64,000 nt of DNA from Aurelia coerulea (taxonomy: Eukaryota > Cnidaria > Scyphozoa > Semaeostomeae > Ulmaridae): positions 19,800,501-19,864,500 of the forward strand of contig CM076944.1 in the NCBI GenBank assembly GCA_039566865.1, written 5' to 3'. The first letter of the stretch is position 1. Each line of letters opens with the position of its first letter. A program made the position numbers and the translations under genes. Shown piece by piece: positions 44,868 to 55,000 of the stretch. Under the pieces are notes generated by a model. The model searched no databases. It worked only from the letters and a program-made list of their open reading frames with translations, and was not told where the DNA came from.

Positions 44868-47800
44868 TGTAAACAAAATTATAATCCGAATAGCAGTATC
44901 CCCTATTCATCTTCTAGTGTACTTGAACCATGTCCAAGATCATTACCTCTTGGAACCGAATGTATATCAAATTCATCAAAGGACAGTAACAAACTTATCA
45001 GCGCAGATTACACTTTTCGTTCAGAATGCTCAAGCCCCAGCTTATCTGTTAGCTCTTTGTCTTCGGTAAACAATAACATACCCCTTATGGAACTATCGTC
45101 CCCTTTGCCTACTTCAACGGATATTTCTTTAGAATCTACTGAAACCCTCATTGATTCATCAACCCTATCGTTTTCTGCACCAGTTATTTCTTCGGAGTCA
45201 AATGATTCAAGCGATATAGACAAACTTTTTAGCCTCAGGACAGAGTACCATAACCATCCCCTCATAGGTTTCTTGAATATAAATAGTCTTAGACATAAGA
45301 TTATTGACTTAAGGATGCTTATGGAAAGATGTTTACCTGATGTTTTAGTCATAGAGGAAACTAAAATTAATTCTGATTTCAAAACGGACATTTTTCTTAT
45401 GAACAATTACCAGAAACCTATGCGTCGTGACAGAAACGAATTTGGCGGAGGAATCATGTTGTATGCTAGGAAAGGAGTAGTTTGTAATCGAGTACCAGCG
45501 TTAGAGACTCCTTCTCTAGAACTATTGTGCTCCGAACTAATGGTAAACAAAAAGAAATGGATCGTCTATTGTATTTACCGGCCCCCTGATTGTGGCAACA
45601 TAGATTCTTTCTTTAGCGATCTTTCAGCCACTTTAAACTCTGCTTTAGATAAATACGACAACGTCATTGTAATGGGGGATATCAACATTGACTCCCTAAA
45701 TCGGCAAGACGCTGGACACAGTAAGCTAATATCCTTTTGTGATGTCTTCGGGCTATCAAATTTAGTGAGTGCTAAAACATGTTTTACCAAGAACAATAGT
45801 TCTTCCATTGATGCCATCCTTACAAATCGCCCGAGATGCTTTCAAAAAACTTCTGTTTTTGAAACTGGCCTAAGTGACTATCACGGTCTAGTCGTGACAG
45901 TTATGAAGTCTCAACTCCCTAGACTTAAGCCCAAAGTAATCAAGTATCGAAGTTACAAAAAGTTTGTTGCCGAAAACTTCTTGTCAGATGTAAAGCTGGC
46001 AAATTTTGGTGCTCCTGCGGATCCTGAACAAGCTTATGATAATCTTGTCTGTACTTTTCGAGAAATTGTTGACAAACATGCCCCTCTAAAAACAAAAGTG
46101 CAACGAGGAAACAGTGCTCCTTTCATGACTCATGAACTAAAGAAGGGAATTTATACCAGAACAAGACTAAAGAAAAAATTCAACAAAAATCCTACGAAAG
46201 AAAATGAAAATAATTTTAAAAGACAAAGAAATAAATGCGTTTCCTTGAGAAAAAAGGCAATCAAACAGCACTTCAAAAAAGCAACAGAAAATGGTCTCGC
46301 GTCGAATCGTGCTTTCTGGAATCTTGTTAAACCATTTCTTTCTAACAAAGGAGGATTGGCTGGTAATGATATTTCCCTTGTTAAAAACAATGAAATTGTC
46401 ACTGATGACCAAAAACTGACCGAAATCTTTAATGACCACTACATTAATATCGTGGAAAAATCTAGTGGTACAAAACCTTGCAACATAGCTGATACAGCCG
46501 CGATCGATGATGATCGGCAACTTATTAGACTGATTCTTGAAAAATACAAAAATCATCCTAGTGTTTTAGCTATCATTCAAAACCCTGACAACAAGTTTGA
46601 CTCATTTTCCTTTAACGAAGTGCAAAATTCCGAAGTTAGGAAACAACTAAGGTCTTTGGACAGTAGAAAATCTACTGGAGAAGATCAAATACCTCCAAAA
46701 CTTGTTTTATTGGCAGCAGACGAGCTCACAGTTCCTCTTACAGATGCTATTAACAGCAGCATACGTACACATAGGTTTCCAGATAATGGAAAACGAGCCG
46801 CAGTATGCCCTTTAGATAAAGAGGAGCCTAATCGTACAGTCGAAAGAAACTTTCGTCCAGTCAGTATTTTAAATATCTTTTCCAAAATCTATGAAAAAAT
46901 TTTGAAAAACCAACTCATCCCATACCTAGATGAGACCCTTTCACTCTTCATCGCTGCCTACAGAAAAGCATATGGCACGCAACATGTCTTGATAAGAATG
47001 ATCGAAGAATGGAGAGCTAAACTTGATAATGATAATATTGTAGGGGCCATCCTTATGGATCTATCGAAAGCCTTTGATTGTATTCCACACGACCTGCTAA
47101 TAGCCAAACTACATGCCTATGGCTTGGATGAAAATGCTCTTGTCCTTATCTACTCTTATCTAAAACGGCGGAAACAGTCTGTGAGAATCAATAATACATA
47201 CAGTTCTTTCCAAACTATTTTATCAGGGGTACCTCAAGGGTCAGTTTTGGGCCCTATTCTGTTTAATGTTTACATAAACGATCTCTTTTTGTTTATCAAA
47301 CAAGCAACATTGCATAATTATGCCGACGATAATACTCTGGCTTATTTTTCCAGGACCCTATCAGATTTGATTGGGGTACTGGAAGAAGAAGCTGGAGTTG
47401 CTTTGACTTGGCTGAAACAGATTCAAATGATTGCTAACCCAGAAAAATTCCATGCACTCCTTATTAGAAAGGATCAAACAAATACCTGCGGAGAGAATAT
47501 CAACATCCAAGGCAAAATTATCCAGTCGGAAGAAGCAGTCAAATTGTTAGGTATTCAGCTAGATTATAAGCTAAATTTTGAACAGCATATCTCTGAACTT
47601 TGCAGAAAAGCAGCATCACAACTTAATGTGTTAAAAAGACTCAAACAATTCATTGGCTTTAATGAAAGGAAAATTCTTGTGCAAAGTTTTGTATATTCCA
47701 ATTTCAACTATTGCCCGCTAGTATGGTACTTCTCATCAGCTAAGTCTTTGCAAAAAATTGAGAAGATTCAAGAACGTGCTCTTCGATTTTTGTACAATGA

Positions 47801-48170
47801 TCACCAATCTTCTTACAGTGAATTACTCTTGAAATCAGAAAGATGTACTATGCATGTTTCCCGTCTTAGAATTCTCTGTATAGAAGTTTTCAAGACCTTG
47901 AAACATCTCAACCCATCTTTCATGCGTGATATTTTCAAAATAAGATCTTCCAGATATTCATCACGAAATCCGTACGACTTACAACATTATAGACCAAATC
48001 AAGTCACTTTTGGTTCAAACAGTCTTCGATCACTAGGACCTCAAATCTGGAATGCATTGCCAAATGAAACTAAATCTGCCGACAACTTAAATTCTTTTAA
48101 ACGCATGATAAAACAATGGAATGGACCAAATTGTAAATGCAATGCTTGTCAACATTCACCCGAATTTTAG
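44865..48170 (+). CDS. LINE G ORF2: endonuclease-reverse transcriptase
   Basis: The frame is open for 1101 codons. The first ATG is at 45087 (MELSSPLPTST), so initiation there or readthrough from ORF1 are the options. APE-type endonuclease: GFLNINSLRHK, VIEETKINSD (Glu near codon 101 counting from 45057), CIYRPPD, VMGDINIDSLN (Asp/Asn near 208-210) and LSDYHGL (273-277; Tyr between the usual D and H). RT: NFRPVSILNIFSKIYEKIL, MDLSKAFDCIPHDLL (first Asp near 668), SGVPQGSVLGPILFN and HNYADDNTLAYF (YADD 755-758). Thumb: NYCPLVWYF. C-terminus ends in NCKCNACQHSPEF, a C-x-C-x2-C knuckle. It nicks target DNA and primes reverse transcription there. Nothing in ORF2 itself indicates inactivity. Confidence 0.9.
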   Translation, partial: LCKQNYNPNSSIPYSSSSVLEPCPRSLPLGTECISNSSKDSNKLISADYTFRSECSSPSLSVSSLSSVNNNIPLMELSSPLPTSTDISLESTETLIDSSTLSFSAPVISSESNDSSDIDKLFSLRTEYHNHPLIGFLNINSLRHKIIDLRMLMERCLPDVLVIEETKINSDFKTDIFLMNNYQKPMRRDRNEFGGGIMLYARKGVVCNRVPALETPSLELLCSELMVNKKKWIVYCIYRPPDCGNIDSFFSDLSATLNSALDKYDNVIVMGDINIDSLNRQDAGHSKLISFCDVFGLSNLVSAKTCFTKNNSSSIDAILTNRPRCFQKTSVFETGLSDYHGLVVTVMKSQLPRLKPKVIKYRSYKKFVAENFLSDVKLANFGAPADPEQAYDNLVCTFREIVDKHAPLKTKVQRGNSAPFMTHELKKGIYTRTRLKKKFNKNPTKENENNFKRQRNKCVSLRKKAIKQHFKKATENGLASNRAFWNLVKPFLSNKGGLAGNDISLVKNNEIVTDDQKLTEIFNDHYINIVEKSSGTKPCNIADTAAIDDDRQLIRLILEKYKNHPSVLAIIQNPDNKFDSFSFNEVQNSEVRKQLRSLDSRKSTGEDQIPPKLVLLAADELTVPLTDAINSSIRTHRFPDNGKRAAVCPLDKEEPNRTVERNFRPVSILNIFSKIYEKILKNQLIPYLDETLSLFIAAYRKAYGTQHVLIRMIEEWRAKLDNDNIVGAILMDLSKAFDCIPHDLLIAKLHAYGLDENALVLIYSYLKRRKQSVRINNTYSSFQTILSGVPQGSVLGPILFNVYINDLFLFIKQATLHNYADDNTLAYFSRTLSDLIGVLEEEAGVALTWLKQIQMIANPEKFHALLIRKDQTNTCGENINIQGKIIQSEEAVKLLGIQLDYKLNFEQHISELCRKAASQLNVLKRLKQFIGFNERKILVQSFVYSNFNYCPLVWYFSSAKSLQKIEKIQERALRFLYNDHQSSYSELLLKSERCTMHVSRLRILCIEVFKTLKHLNPSFMRDIFKIRSSRYSSRNPYDLQHYRPNQVTFGSNSLRSLGPQIWNALPNETKSADNLNSFKRMIKQWNGPNCKCNACQHSPEF

Positions 48171-48389
48171 AAAATTATCTGGATTATGAAATAGTAGAAA
48201 ATATTTGTATATTTGTTACGCCTGTCAATTCAATTATATCTTGTAAACTTTGCCCATATATGTCTTGAATATTTAACTTATTTAACTTATCTATTAATTT
48301 CTTCATTTCTTAATTTATATATTTGTATGTTCGATTTGGATTAGTTGTATATATTGTAAATATGTATAGCTAGATAAAGATAATCGAAT

Positions 48390-48500
48390 GAAAATAAGTT
48401 GACAAACAAACTTAATTATGTGAAAACAATCGTTTTCTAGAACGAACGAATCATTAGCCACTTATTGATAGTACTCATTATGCAAATAAGTCAACTTTAG
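48390..48500 (+). other. LINE G 3' terminal hairpin
   Basis: AAGTTGAC (48396-48403) pairs with GTCAACTT (48490-48497), and CTTAATTATG follows the first strand as in the other LINE ends. The loop is longer (about 86 bases) than in the other copies. Confidence 0.6.
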
Positions 48501-49075
48501 AGGATGATGTAACCGGCGGCCTGCACAGAGGCTAGCATTCGCAGCATCACCGAAGGTAGAAGGATCCCCCTCCTACACAGCTACAGAAAGATGCAGAATC
48601 CCAGCAAACAATGGCGCCATTGACTGGGGGAAGGCACGAGATCACACTGAACCAAAATATCTTCATGCATATCATTCTGCACAGAGGTTATCTTCGTGAC
48701 TGCTTGTCTCAAATTGGATGCCCGCGAATAGCAACAATTGAAACGTTCTGCAGGGTTCTGCATAAGTAATTTTGCGTTATCGTAAATCTCACATGACATC
48801 TCATTTGTCACAGATGCACCAATAGATTCGTGCACGAACTAAGCAAACTAGGGGTAATGACTTTAGATTTTTGCGTATCATTCTCGTTTGACATAAGGAC
48901 CAAAATATTGCCTTTGAGGCGATTCTTGTCCTTATACAAGGCGCTTGATTTTCCATTGAAGGCGACTTTAGCTTAGCAGCAACACTCATCTCTCTGACTG
49001 TAGCTAAAAACAGCATCTACGATCATTTGGGGTTATGAAGAAATCAATATTCAGATATTCTTATGCTTGTTTAGC
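48501..49075. other. Unassigned 0.6 kb
   Basis: Sequence between two LINEs. No gene or repeat recognised; the left part may still be LINE G flank or tail, and the right part is the 3' UTR of LINE H. Confidence 0.4.
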
Positions 49076-49830
49076 TCAGACAGACTTTGTAATCATCCAA
49101 AAGGATCTTATGTTTAATAATTTGCTTTTGAACTGAGAAAGGGACATTGAATTTTTGATCTCTTCCCCAAGCATATTCCACTCAAACAGGGTATTATGAA
49201 AGTAAGTATTAGAAAAACGATTGGTTCTAGCAACATGTACTTCATAATCCCGAGAGTGTCTAAGACTGTAGTTGAGATGACGTTCGGGAGGGATTTCATC
49301 AAAAAGGTAGCCTGGTGATCGTGATTTCATTAAGTTAAAGAAATGACACATCCTCCTGTACCATCTTCTGTCGTACAGACTCTCCCATCCTAATCCTTCA
49401 TAAAGTCTTTGCCTATTTGTACCTCTCCAAGCACCAGCAACAGCTAAGGCTGCAGAGTATTGTGTCTGTTCAAGCCTTTGCGTAAATGTTAAGCGCATGT
49501 CTGGGTCATATTTGTGATAAATGATGTCTCCATAGTCTAAGTGTGGTCTTACGTATAACTTGTAGATTTGATCTAACACATCCCTAGACACATACTTGGA
49601 CAGAAATGTTATCATCCCTATGCCCCTTCTAGCCTTGCCAATAGCCTCTTTGATATGACTTAGAAAATTCAGTTCAGAATCAAGTTGCATTCCAAAATGC
49701 TTGTGCTCAGATTTTCTCTCAACTTCATCATTGCCTAGGAAAATTTGTGGATGGAATGGCTTTTTTGCAAGAGAAAACAACCTCTTCAGTTTATTTACAT
49801 TAAACTGCATTTTCCATTGCCATGCCGTTA
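49076..49830 (-). pseudogene. LINE H RT thumb and C-terminus
   Basis: A 244-codon frame, opening at MQFNVNKLKRLFSLAKKP but readable a little upstream (TAWQWK). It carries the thumb and the conserved C-terminal region (YSLRHSRDYEVHVARTNRFS, NTLFEWNMLGEEIKNSMSL, FKSKLLNIR). No catalytic aspartates are present, so it cannot polymerise. Confidence 0.8.
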
Positions 49831-50370
49831 TTTGTTTCTATAAACTCGTCTAAGGCAGTTCCTTCTGGATATTCATCATCCCCCTCCCACCACTGAGATG
49901 ATCTACAGTTAAAATCTCCTGTTATAATCAATGCAGTTGGTTTCTCCTGTCTTAGGCGAGTTAATGTCATCTGCAGTTTATTCATGAACACTTCAAATTG
50001 TTCACTGTTTTGGCTAGGGCTGCGGTAAACAGTAACCATGAATATCTTCTTTCGCCCTATAGTTATATCAGCAACAATTATTTCCTGTAATAATTCAAGA
50101 TCTTTCCTACGTTTAATTGGTAGCCCCTCTCGAAAGTACATGCAGACACCCCCAGTTTTGGAATTGCTTGGATGATCGTTGCGAAATATCTCTCTACTAT
50201 ACCCTTCAATGGAGATCTCTTCATCTCGCACTTTACTGTCCAGCATGGATTCCGACATAGCAATAATATCATATTTGTATAGAGAATTATAGGCCTCAAT
50301 AAGTGGAATTTTTATACCATTTCTAGCGCATATGCTGTTTAAATTCCAATGAAAAAAAACGTATGCAGTT
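49800..50370 (-). pseudogene. LINE H endonuclease
   Basis: After the 2A and an A8 frame break (50352-50359), the frame reads FHWNLNSICARNG, IIAMSESMLDS (catalytic Glu), GVCMYFREGLPIK, VTVYRSPSQNSEQF, LIITGDFNCRSSQWWEGDD. It stops at the deletion boundary, so the final SDH motif is lost. The endonuclease domain is thus incomplete. Confidence 0.8.
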
Positions 50371-50823
50371 TTCAGTTTGGGGACCAGGATTCAATTCAAT
50401 ATCTCCCGAGAGGAGTAAAAGTATGTCTAGAGGGAATAGGTAGATAGACTCAATTACTGCACCTATCAGAAGTGCATACAACACATGAGGGAAAATTGCC
50501 GAAACTGTGTTTATAAAACAGTGACATTTCAAAAGTGATATAAATCTCGTGTCAAAAAAGTGAAGCAACAAGTAGATGGCAAAGTATACAGTAGTTATTG
50601 CATAACTGGTTATCTTAAAGTAAACATGACATATTCCCTGGATACCCAGCCCTATAGAAAGAGACCTAGGCGCAATATTTAGCAAATAGTCGATCATCAG
50701 TGACAGAACACAGTGACATTTCGTTTCACAAACCGCTGACCACTCAAAATCACCAGTCTCACAGCTAGATTTCAAAGCGAGTGAGACAACTGGCCTAGAT
50801 GGGTCGGGCATCGGCTTTTGCAT
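50323..50823 (-). CDS. LINE H N-terminal membrane-rich protein ending in 2A
   Basis: A 166-codon frame from ATG at 50823-50821. Residues about 50-135 contain several hydrophobic segments (SIGLGIQGICHVYF, YAITTVYFAIYLLLHFF, VLYALLIGAVIESIYLF), followed by LLLLSGDIELNPGP (Gly140-Pro148; coding 50406-50380). D-x-E-x-N-P-G-P is the 2A motif that makes the ribosome skip the Gly-Pro bond. 2A sequences at the N-terminus of CR1/L2-type LINEs are known (sea urchin, lancelet and others), some working together with a hydrophobic targeting segment. After the 2A the frame slips at A8 (50352-50359). Without that slip it would be fused to the endonuclease. Confidence 0.8.
   Translation of the reverse strand: MQKPMPDPSRPVVSLALKSSCETGDFEWSAVCETKCHCVLSLMIDYLLNIAPRSLSIGLGIQGICHVYFKITSYAITTVYFAIYLLLHFFDTRFISLLKCHCFINTVSAIFPHVLYALLIGAVIESIYLFPLDILLLLSGDIELNPGPQTENCIRFFSLEFKQHMR
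50352..50359 (-). other. A8 homopolymer frame break after 2A
   Basis: Frame 1 gives CIRFFSLEFKQHMR-stop; the endonuclease frame gives RFFFHWNLNSICARNG. The switch lies in a run of eight A (plus strand). Nine would join the frames. Confidence 0.7.
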
Positions 50824-53800
50824 TCCAGCGTGAGCTCATCCGTTCGCAGTTAAATCCACAATTTGATTTTGATGGAAGAAAGGTTGGCGAACATTGGGAG
50901 ACATCAATCGACGAAATTTTCTAATTAAAAAGCACTATTCGAAGACTTCTTGTGGCCATGAAAAAATGGCCTAATTCATACGCAGATTCATGTTGATGAA
51001 AGAGGATATTTCTCCAAAACTACACCGTGCCACATCAAGAACTTTACAGGAGTCCTTGCCAAGAATATCAGGAACATGACCTATCAGGTGGGTTATTCAC
51101 CGTTTTTTGCGTTGTGACGTTATTCTAGGTTTTTTAGACACTACTCTAGAACCATGTTACGTAAGTAGCAGAACGAACCATTTCTTCCATATTTTGTTTG
51201 CATTGAAATACTCAAGCTGGAAGTCTGGAATTTGTTTATGTTGATAAAACTACCTATGGACAATTGATACCCAGAAGCTCACAGTTGTGAGTGGTCGGCA
51301 AGGCAGGTAAAATGTTATTTATCAAACTGCAGTCTAAAATGGTTCTACGGTCGTCATCTGAAATTGCCAATTTTGAGGCGTTTATTTCTCCAAATCGGCA
51401 CCGTGCCACATCACCAAACTTTGCCAGTGCACTTGCAATGTCTTCAGTAACAGTATGCCAGTGTCGGTATATGCACTGTTTTTTGCGTTAAACGTCAATA
51501 TTCATCTTTTTAGGGGAAGGTTTTGTTTACATCGACAACGTTTTGGGCAAGGAAAAGCTTTGTCCTTAACAATCACATACGGGGCAAGGGCTACATGTCA
51601 TGTGTCATAAGAAGCCGATATTTCAGTACCTGATACATCGCGTACAAGGGGATTTTCGAACTTAATGTCATAAGATTTACTACATAATCCAACTATCTAC
51701 ATCTCTTTAGACAGAATGCAAGAAGTAACGAATCCTCAAATTAACAGTCAGAAATTTACCCACATTCCTATTTAATGCAGAAACATGTGCAAATTGTTTG
51801 ATGCATTGCTGAGGGCAATGTGTCAATTTAGTTTTAATTCCATTTTATATGAAGGGGGTTAGGAATGCTGGAAAAGGGGCATAGGGGTGACTGCCCTTGC
51901 TGCCATCTAAGAAATGACCTGACTATGTTATTTTCTATTGCTTTGTCTTGTCCAACTAACTTTTGCAATCCCTGAATGGGTATTAATGTGAAAAGGGTGA
52001 CAATTGTTTGCAAAAGGGCATATTCTTTTGCCTTGCAGATCCATGCACCTTCAATGCATACAACATTTACAGTGATATTTTGCTTGCATATCCTTGACCT
52101 ATCCAACTTGGCTAGCTTTTATACATAGATGGCATAGAGATGTAAAAACAGCACTGGACTGTACAGCAGATGTTAACAGTTGCAATTAAGGGATTTCAGG
52201 GCTGTAGGAATGCATCTTGAACTTGGGAGGCACAGCACATCAAGGGAGTTTTTCATCAAGCTAAAGAGACACTTTCTAAAGTGGAAAGGCACTCTTTTGT
52301 TTACTGCAAAATCTCAGGAAAGGGTGGCATGTGCCCCCAGTGCCTCCTGGTTCCTATATCACTGAGCGATTTGAAAGAAAGAACATTTCATGAACATTTT
52401 TAGCATCATTTGCAGAAGTACACAGTATTATTGCAGGATATCTTTAGCTAGATAACTGTATTTTAATTCGGAGAGGTATTTTCAAGTTGCTTTCACTGAA
52501 TTTTTCTGTTTTTATTTGTGTGTGTATCTGTGCAGAATGATGGTTTTATTTTCAATAAAATTCTATTGGTAGAAAAAGATGTTTTGAAATAGGTCAAGGG
52601 TCACCAGAAAAATTTTTGACCAACATGAGCAAATTTGACACATTTCATGATTTTTTTGGACAGTAATGCTAGTATCCTCAATAATGTACACCTAAAATTT
52701 CACGGGCAAGCAAAATCTGTTAAAAAATAAAAAAAAATTATTTCAAAGCCAGTTTGTGAAGAGTGCATTCTTATTCTCATAAGTAACAAAGGCCCTTCCA
52801 AGAAATTAAGAAACTCTTCTAGTAGCAGTGATCAGAGGCAATGTTGGAAGTTGAGGTACCTTTCAAGTTTTGTTATTCATGGAAAAGCATTTTAAAAAAA
52901 TGTGTTAGATCGAATTGGATTAATTGACAGATTTCTGATTGCAAAACTATTCAACGAATTTCACAATTTTTCTCGAAAAGCATTGAAGGACTTGTGTAAT
53001 GAATCTAGTACTGCCCTTACAAGTATGACAATTTGTCTTTGCTTTGCCTCGATGTATCACGCTTGCAAAAATTAAGATGCCTCTGCTTCAAACCGAGTGT
53101 GCGTGCGCATAAAAAACGAAAAAACCCCATGTTCAGTGACAGCGGAAGAGTTACCATTGATAAACATATGAGCAGGTACAAATAGGCAAAGGAACAAAGC
53201 ATTGAAACAAGTATACTCTCAACAGGAATGAATTTAGAGACCACTGGGACCAGTTTGAGCCTAAGCGCAATCCCCGCACGCCATTCATTAATTCCTATGG
53301 GCATATGATCTTTGCATGATCTCTTTGACAGCTCCCAAGGTTTGACAACTTTAAGTATTGTTACAAGAATCATGATATCATCCATTTCATCAAGATATCT
53401 TCATGCCATTGTTCACTGTAAAGTGACATTGGTTGTATACATGGACCAATGAATAAAAATTTTGAAACTTCCTCACGTGCATCTTCCCTGATCCATACTT
53501 TCAGTATTGTGTTTGCAGTAGGCTTTTATACAGGTCAGTAACAAGTCGATCAATTCTACATTTGCCTCATCTGCACCTAAAAAAATTGCAAAGTTTGATT
53601 TAGAGGAATATAACAATTGAGTTGGGGCAAAATAGGGCCTAATAAGCTGTCCAAGCAACATGATGCTGCTAATCATAAATTATTAATCTCAGCCCAATGT
53701 ATAGTCTTTTAGAAGCAGGCCTAGTAAGACAAAGACAAGCAACAAGAAAAACAACATAATAACACAAAATATACCATAAATAGGCAAGGGAACCAACATA

Positions 53801-54635
53801 ACAAACAGGTTTGCATATCTAATCATATTTTTGTCAAAAACTACAAACAAGACGTGGTTATTTCGTCTGTATGCACGGCAAATGTATCTTTGCTTTGCCT
53901 TTTTGTGAGGCACTTGGGACCGTCAAGTTTTATTTTGATAGTTTAGGCCGAAAACAGCACCATATTTATCAGATGATCAACCACAAACAAGAGGATCAGC
54001 TGCCCTAGACCTAAACTAAATGTAGGGTAAGAAATGCTAAAAAACGTACCTTGCATCCAACAACGGTTCTCTATCAGGGCGTCTGCTGAGTCATTCCCAC
54101 CGTTCTCTTTCTTCTCTAGCCTTCGATAATAATTCTACAGCCATTATTCGTCTTCCAGAGGCTCCCAAACGTTTAAGTATGCACTGACAAATCGACCACA
54201 ACGAAAATGAAGCAGCCCCAGCTCCTAATAAGGCCTAACCTGGCCTCAGTCACTGGCTTCTTCATTTAGCTCCTTCTACATCATCAAAAGAAAGCTCTGA
54301 AGTTGCGTTGCTCCATGCTCGATCTTCGGAAATATCAGAGAACTCCTAGTATCCTACATTTTGTTGAAAAACATACAGAGACAGCGATGTAAACTGATCG
54401 AGATGCGTCCGCCACACCGTGCATTTCATTCACTGTGTGCTTCTTGACTTCTTCCTGTGCCTACTGCCTGTGCCTCTCTTGGAAGTTGTTATGACTCACT
54501 TCGCGTTACGCATTAGCTAGTTCCAGGCCTTTATCATCACGTGGTTTTTGGAAGGAGTGCCCTTTTTCAAAACCCCCAAATCGACCCTTTTGAACCCCAA
54601 TAGGTAAAAATATTACTGCCATCGGATTCCTCATA
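50824..54635. other. Mostly unassigned 3.8 kb
   Basis: No gene family recognised. A plus-strand 41-codon frame near 50801 (QRELIRSQLNPQFDF...) overlaps the LINE H start. Two similar exon-like segments lie at 50986-51087 and about 51386-51470. The rest is AT-rich with short meaningless frames. Confidence 0.4.
50986..51087 (+). other. Exon-like segment (34 codons)
   Basis: Between ACGCAG and CAG|GTGGG a frame encodes IHVDERGYFSKTTPCHIKNF through RNMTYQ. A diverged copy downstream (51386-51470) reads GVYFSKSAPCHITK. Family unknown. Confidence 0.3.
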
Positions 54636-54998
54636 CACTCTTTTTTTTTATAAGAATATTGTCTATAAGAATATTCAGGCTCAGAATCATCCAAATTTTA
54701 AGAATATTATAAGAATATTGCTCAGCCTCAGCTCGTATATTTGTGTCTCATTTTCCAGCAGTTGCCTGTTTTGCGATGTTCATAACATTTTTATTGTTAC
54801 AATTGCTTAGATTTGTCTTTCGTTCGACCATTTCTTCATAATAATATGACACTTCTTTGAACAATGTTCCCCTGAAACCATATCAGATTTGAAAAAATAA
54901 GAATACTTTAAGAATATGTTAAGGCTCAAAACGAAAAATTGCTTAAGAATATTGAGGCTGGAAAAAATTTATAGTATTCTTATAAAAAAAAAAGAGTG
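54636..54998. mobile_element. 363 bp MITE, CACTC ends, TA target
   Basis: CACTCTTTTTTTTTATAAGA at the left end and its near reverse complement ending 54998 are flanked by TA (54634-54635, 54999-55000). The interior repeats ATAAGAATATT and (C)TCAGGCTC-type words at least five times in both orientations, as subterminal transposase-binding repeats would. Confidence 0.75.
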
Positions 54999-55000
54999 TA

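Larger units (their letters stand above)
42880..48500 (+). mobile_element. LINE G: near-complete CR1-like LINE
   Basis: The best preserved element in the window. It has a 5' UTR of uncertain start (about 42880), ORF1 (43010-44864, two frameshifts), ORF2 in frame after a single UGA (44865-48170, no internal stop), and a 3' UTR to about 48500. The 3' UTR ends with the stem AAGTTGAC (48396-48403)/GTCAACTT (48490-48497) and a vestigial GATGATG tail. Domain order: winged helix, coiled coil, SGNH hydrolase, endonuclease, RT, CKCNACQ knuckle. All expected catalytic motifs in ORF2 are present. Confidence 0.9.
49076..50823 (-). mobile_element. LINE H: 2A-bearing LINE with deleted RT core
   Basis: Minus-strand order: N-terminal protein with 2A (50823-50323), endonuclease (about 50350-49830), then directly the RT thumb and C-terminal part (49825-49076). 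The endonuclease ends GTALDEFIETN and continues within a few bases into the thumb (TAWQWKMQFNVNKLKR). Fingers and palm, including the YADD box, are missing. The thumb reads KSEHKHFGMQLDSELNFLSH, RRGIGMITFLSKYVSRDVLD and YVRPHLDYGDIIYHKYDP, typical of an animal L2/CR1-related family distinct from LINEs A-C and G. Confidence 0.85.
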
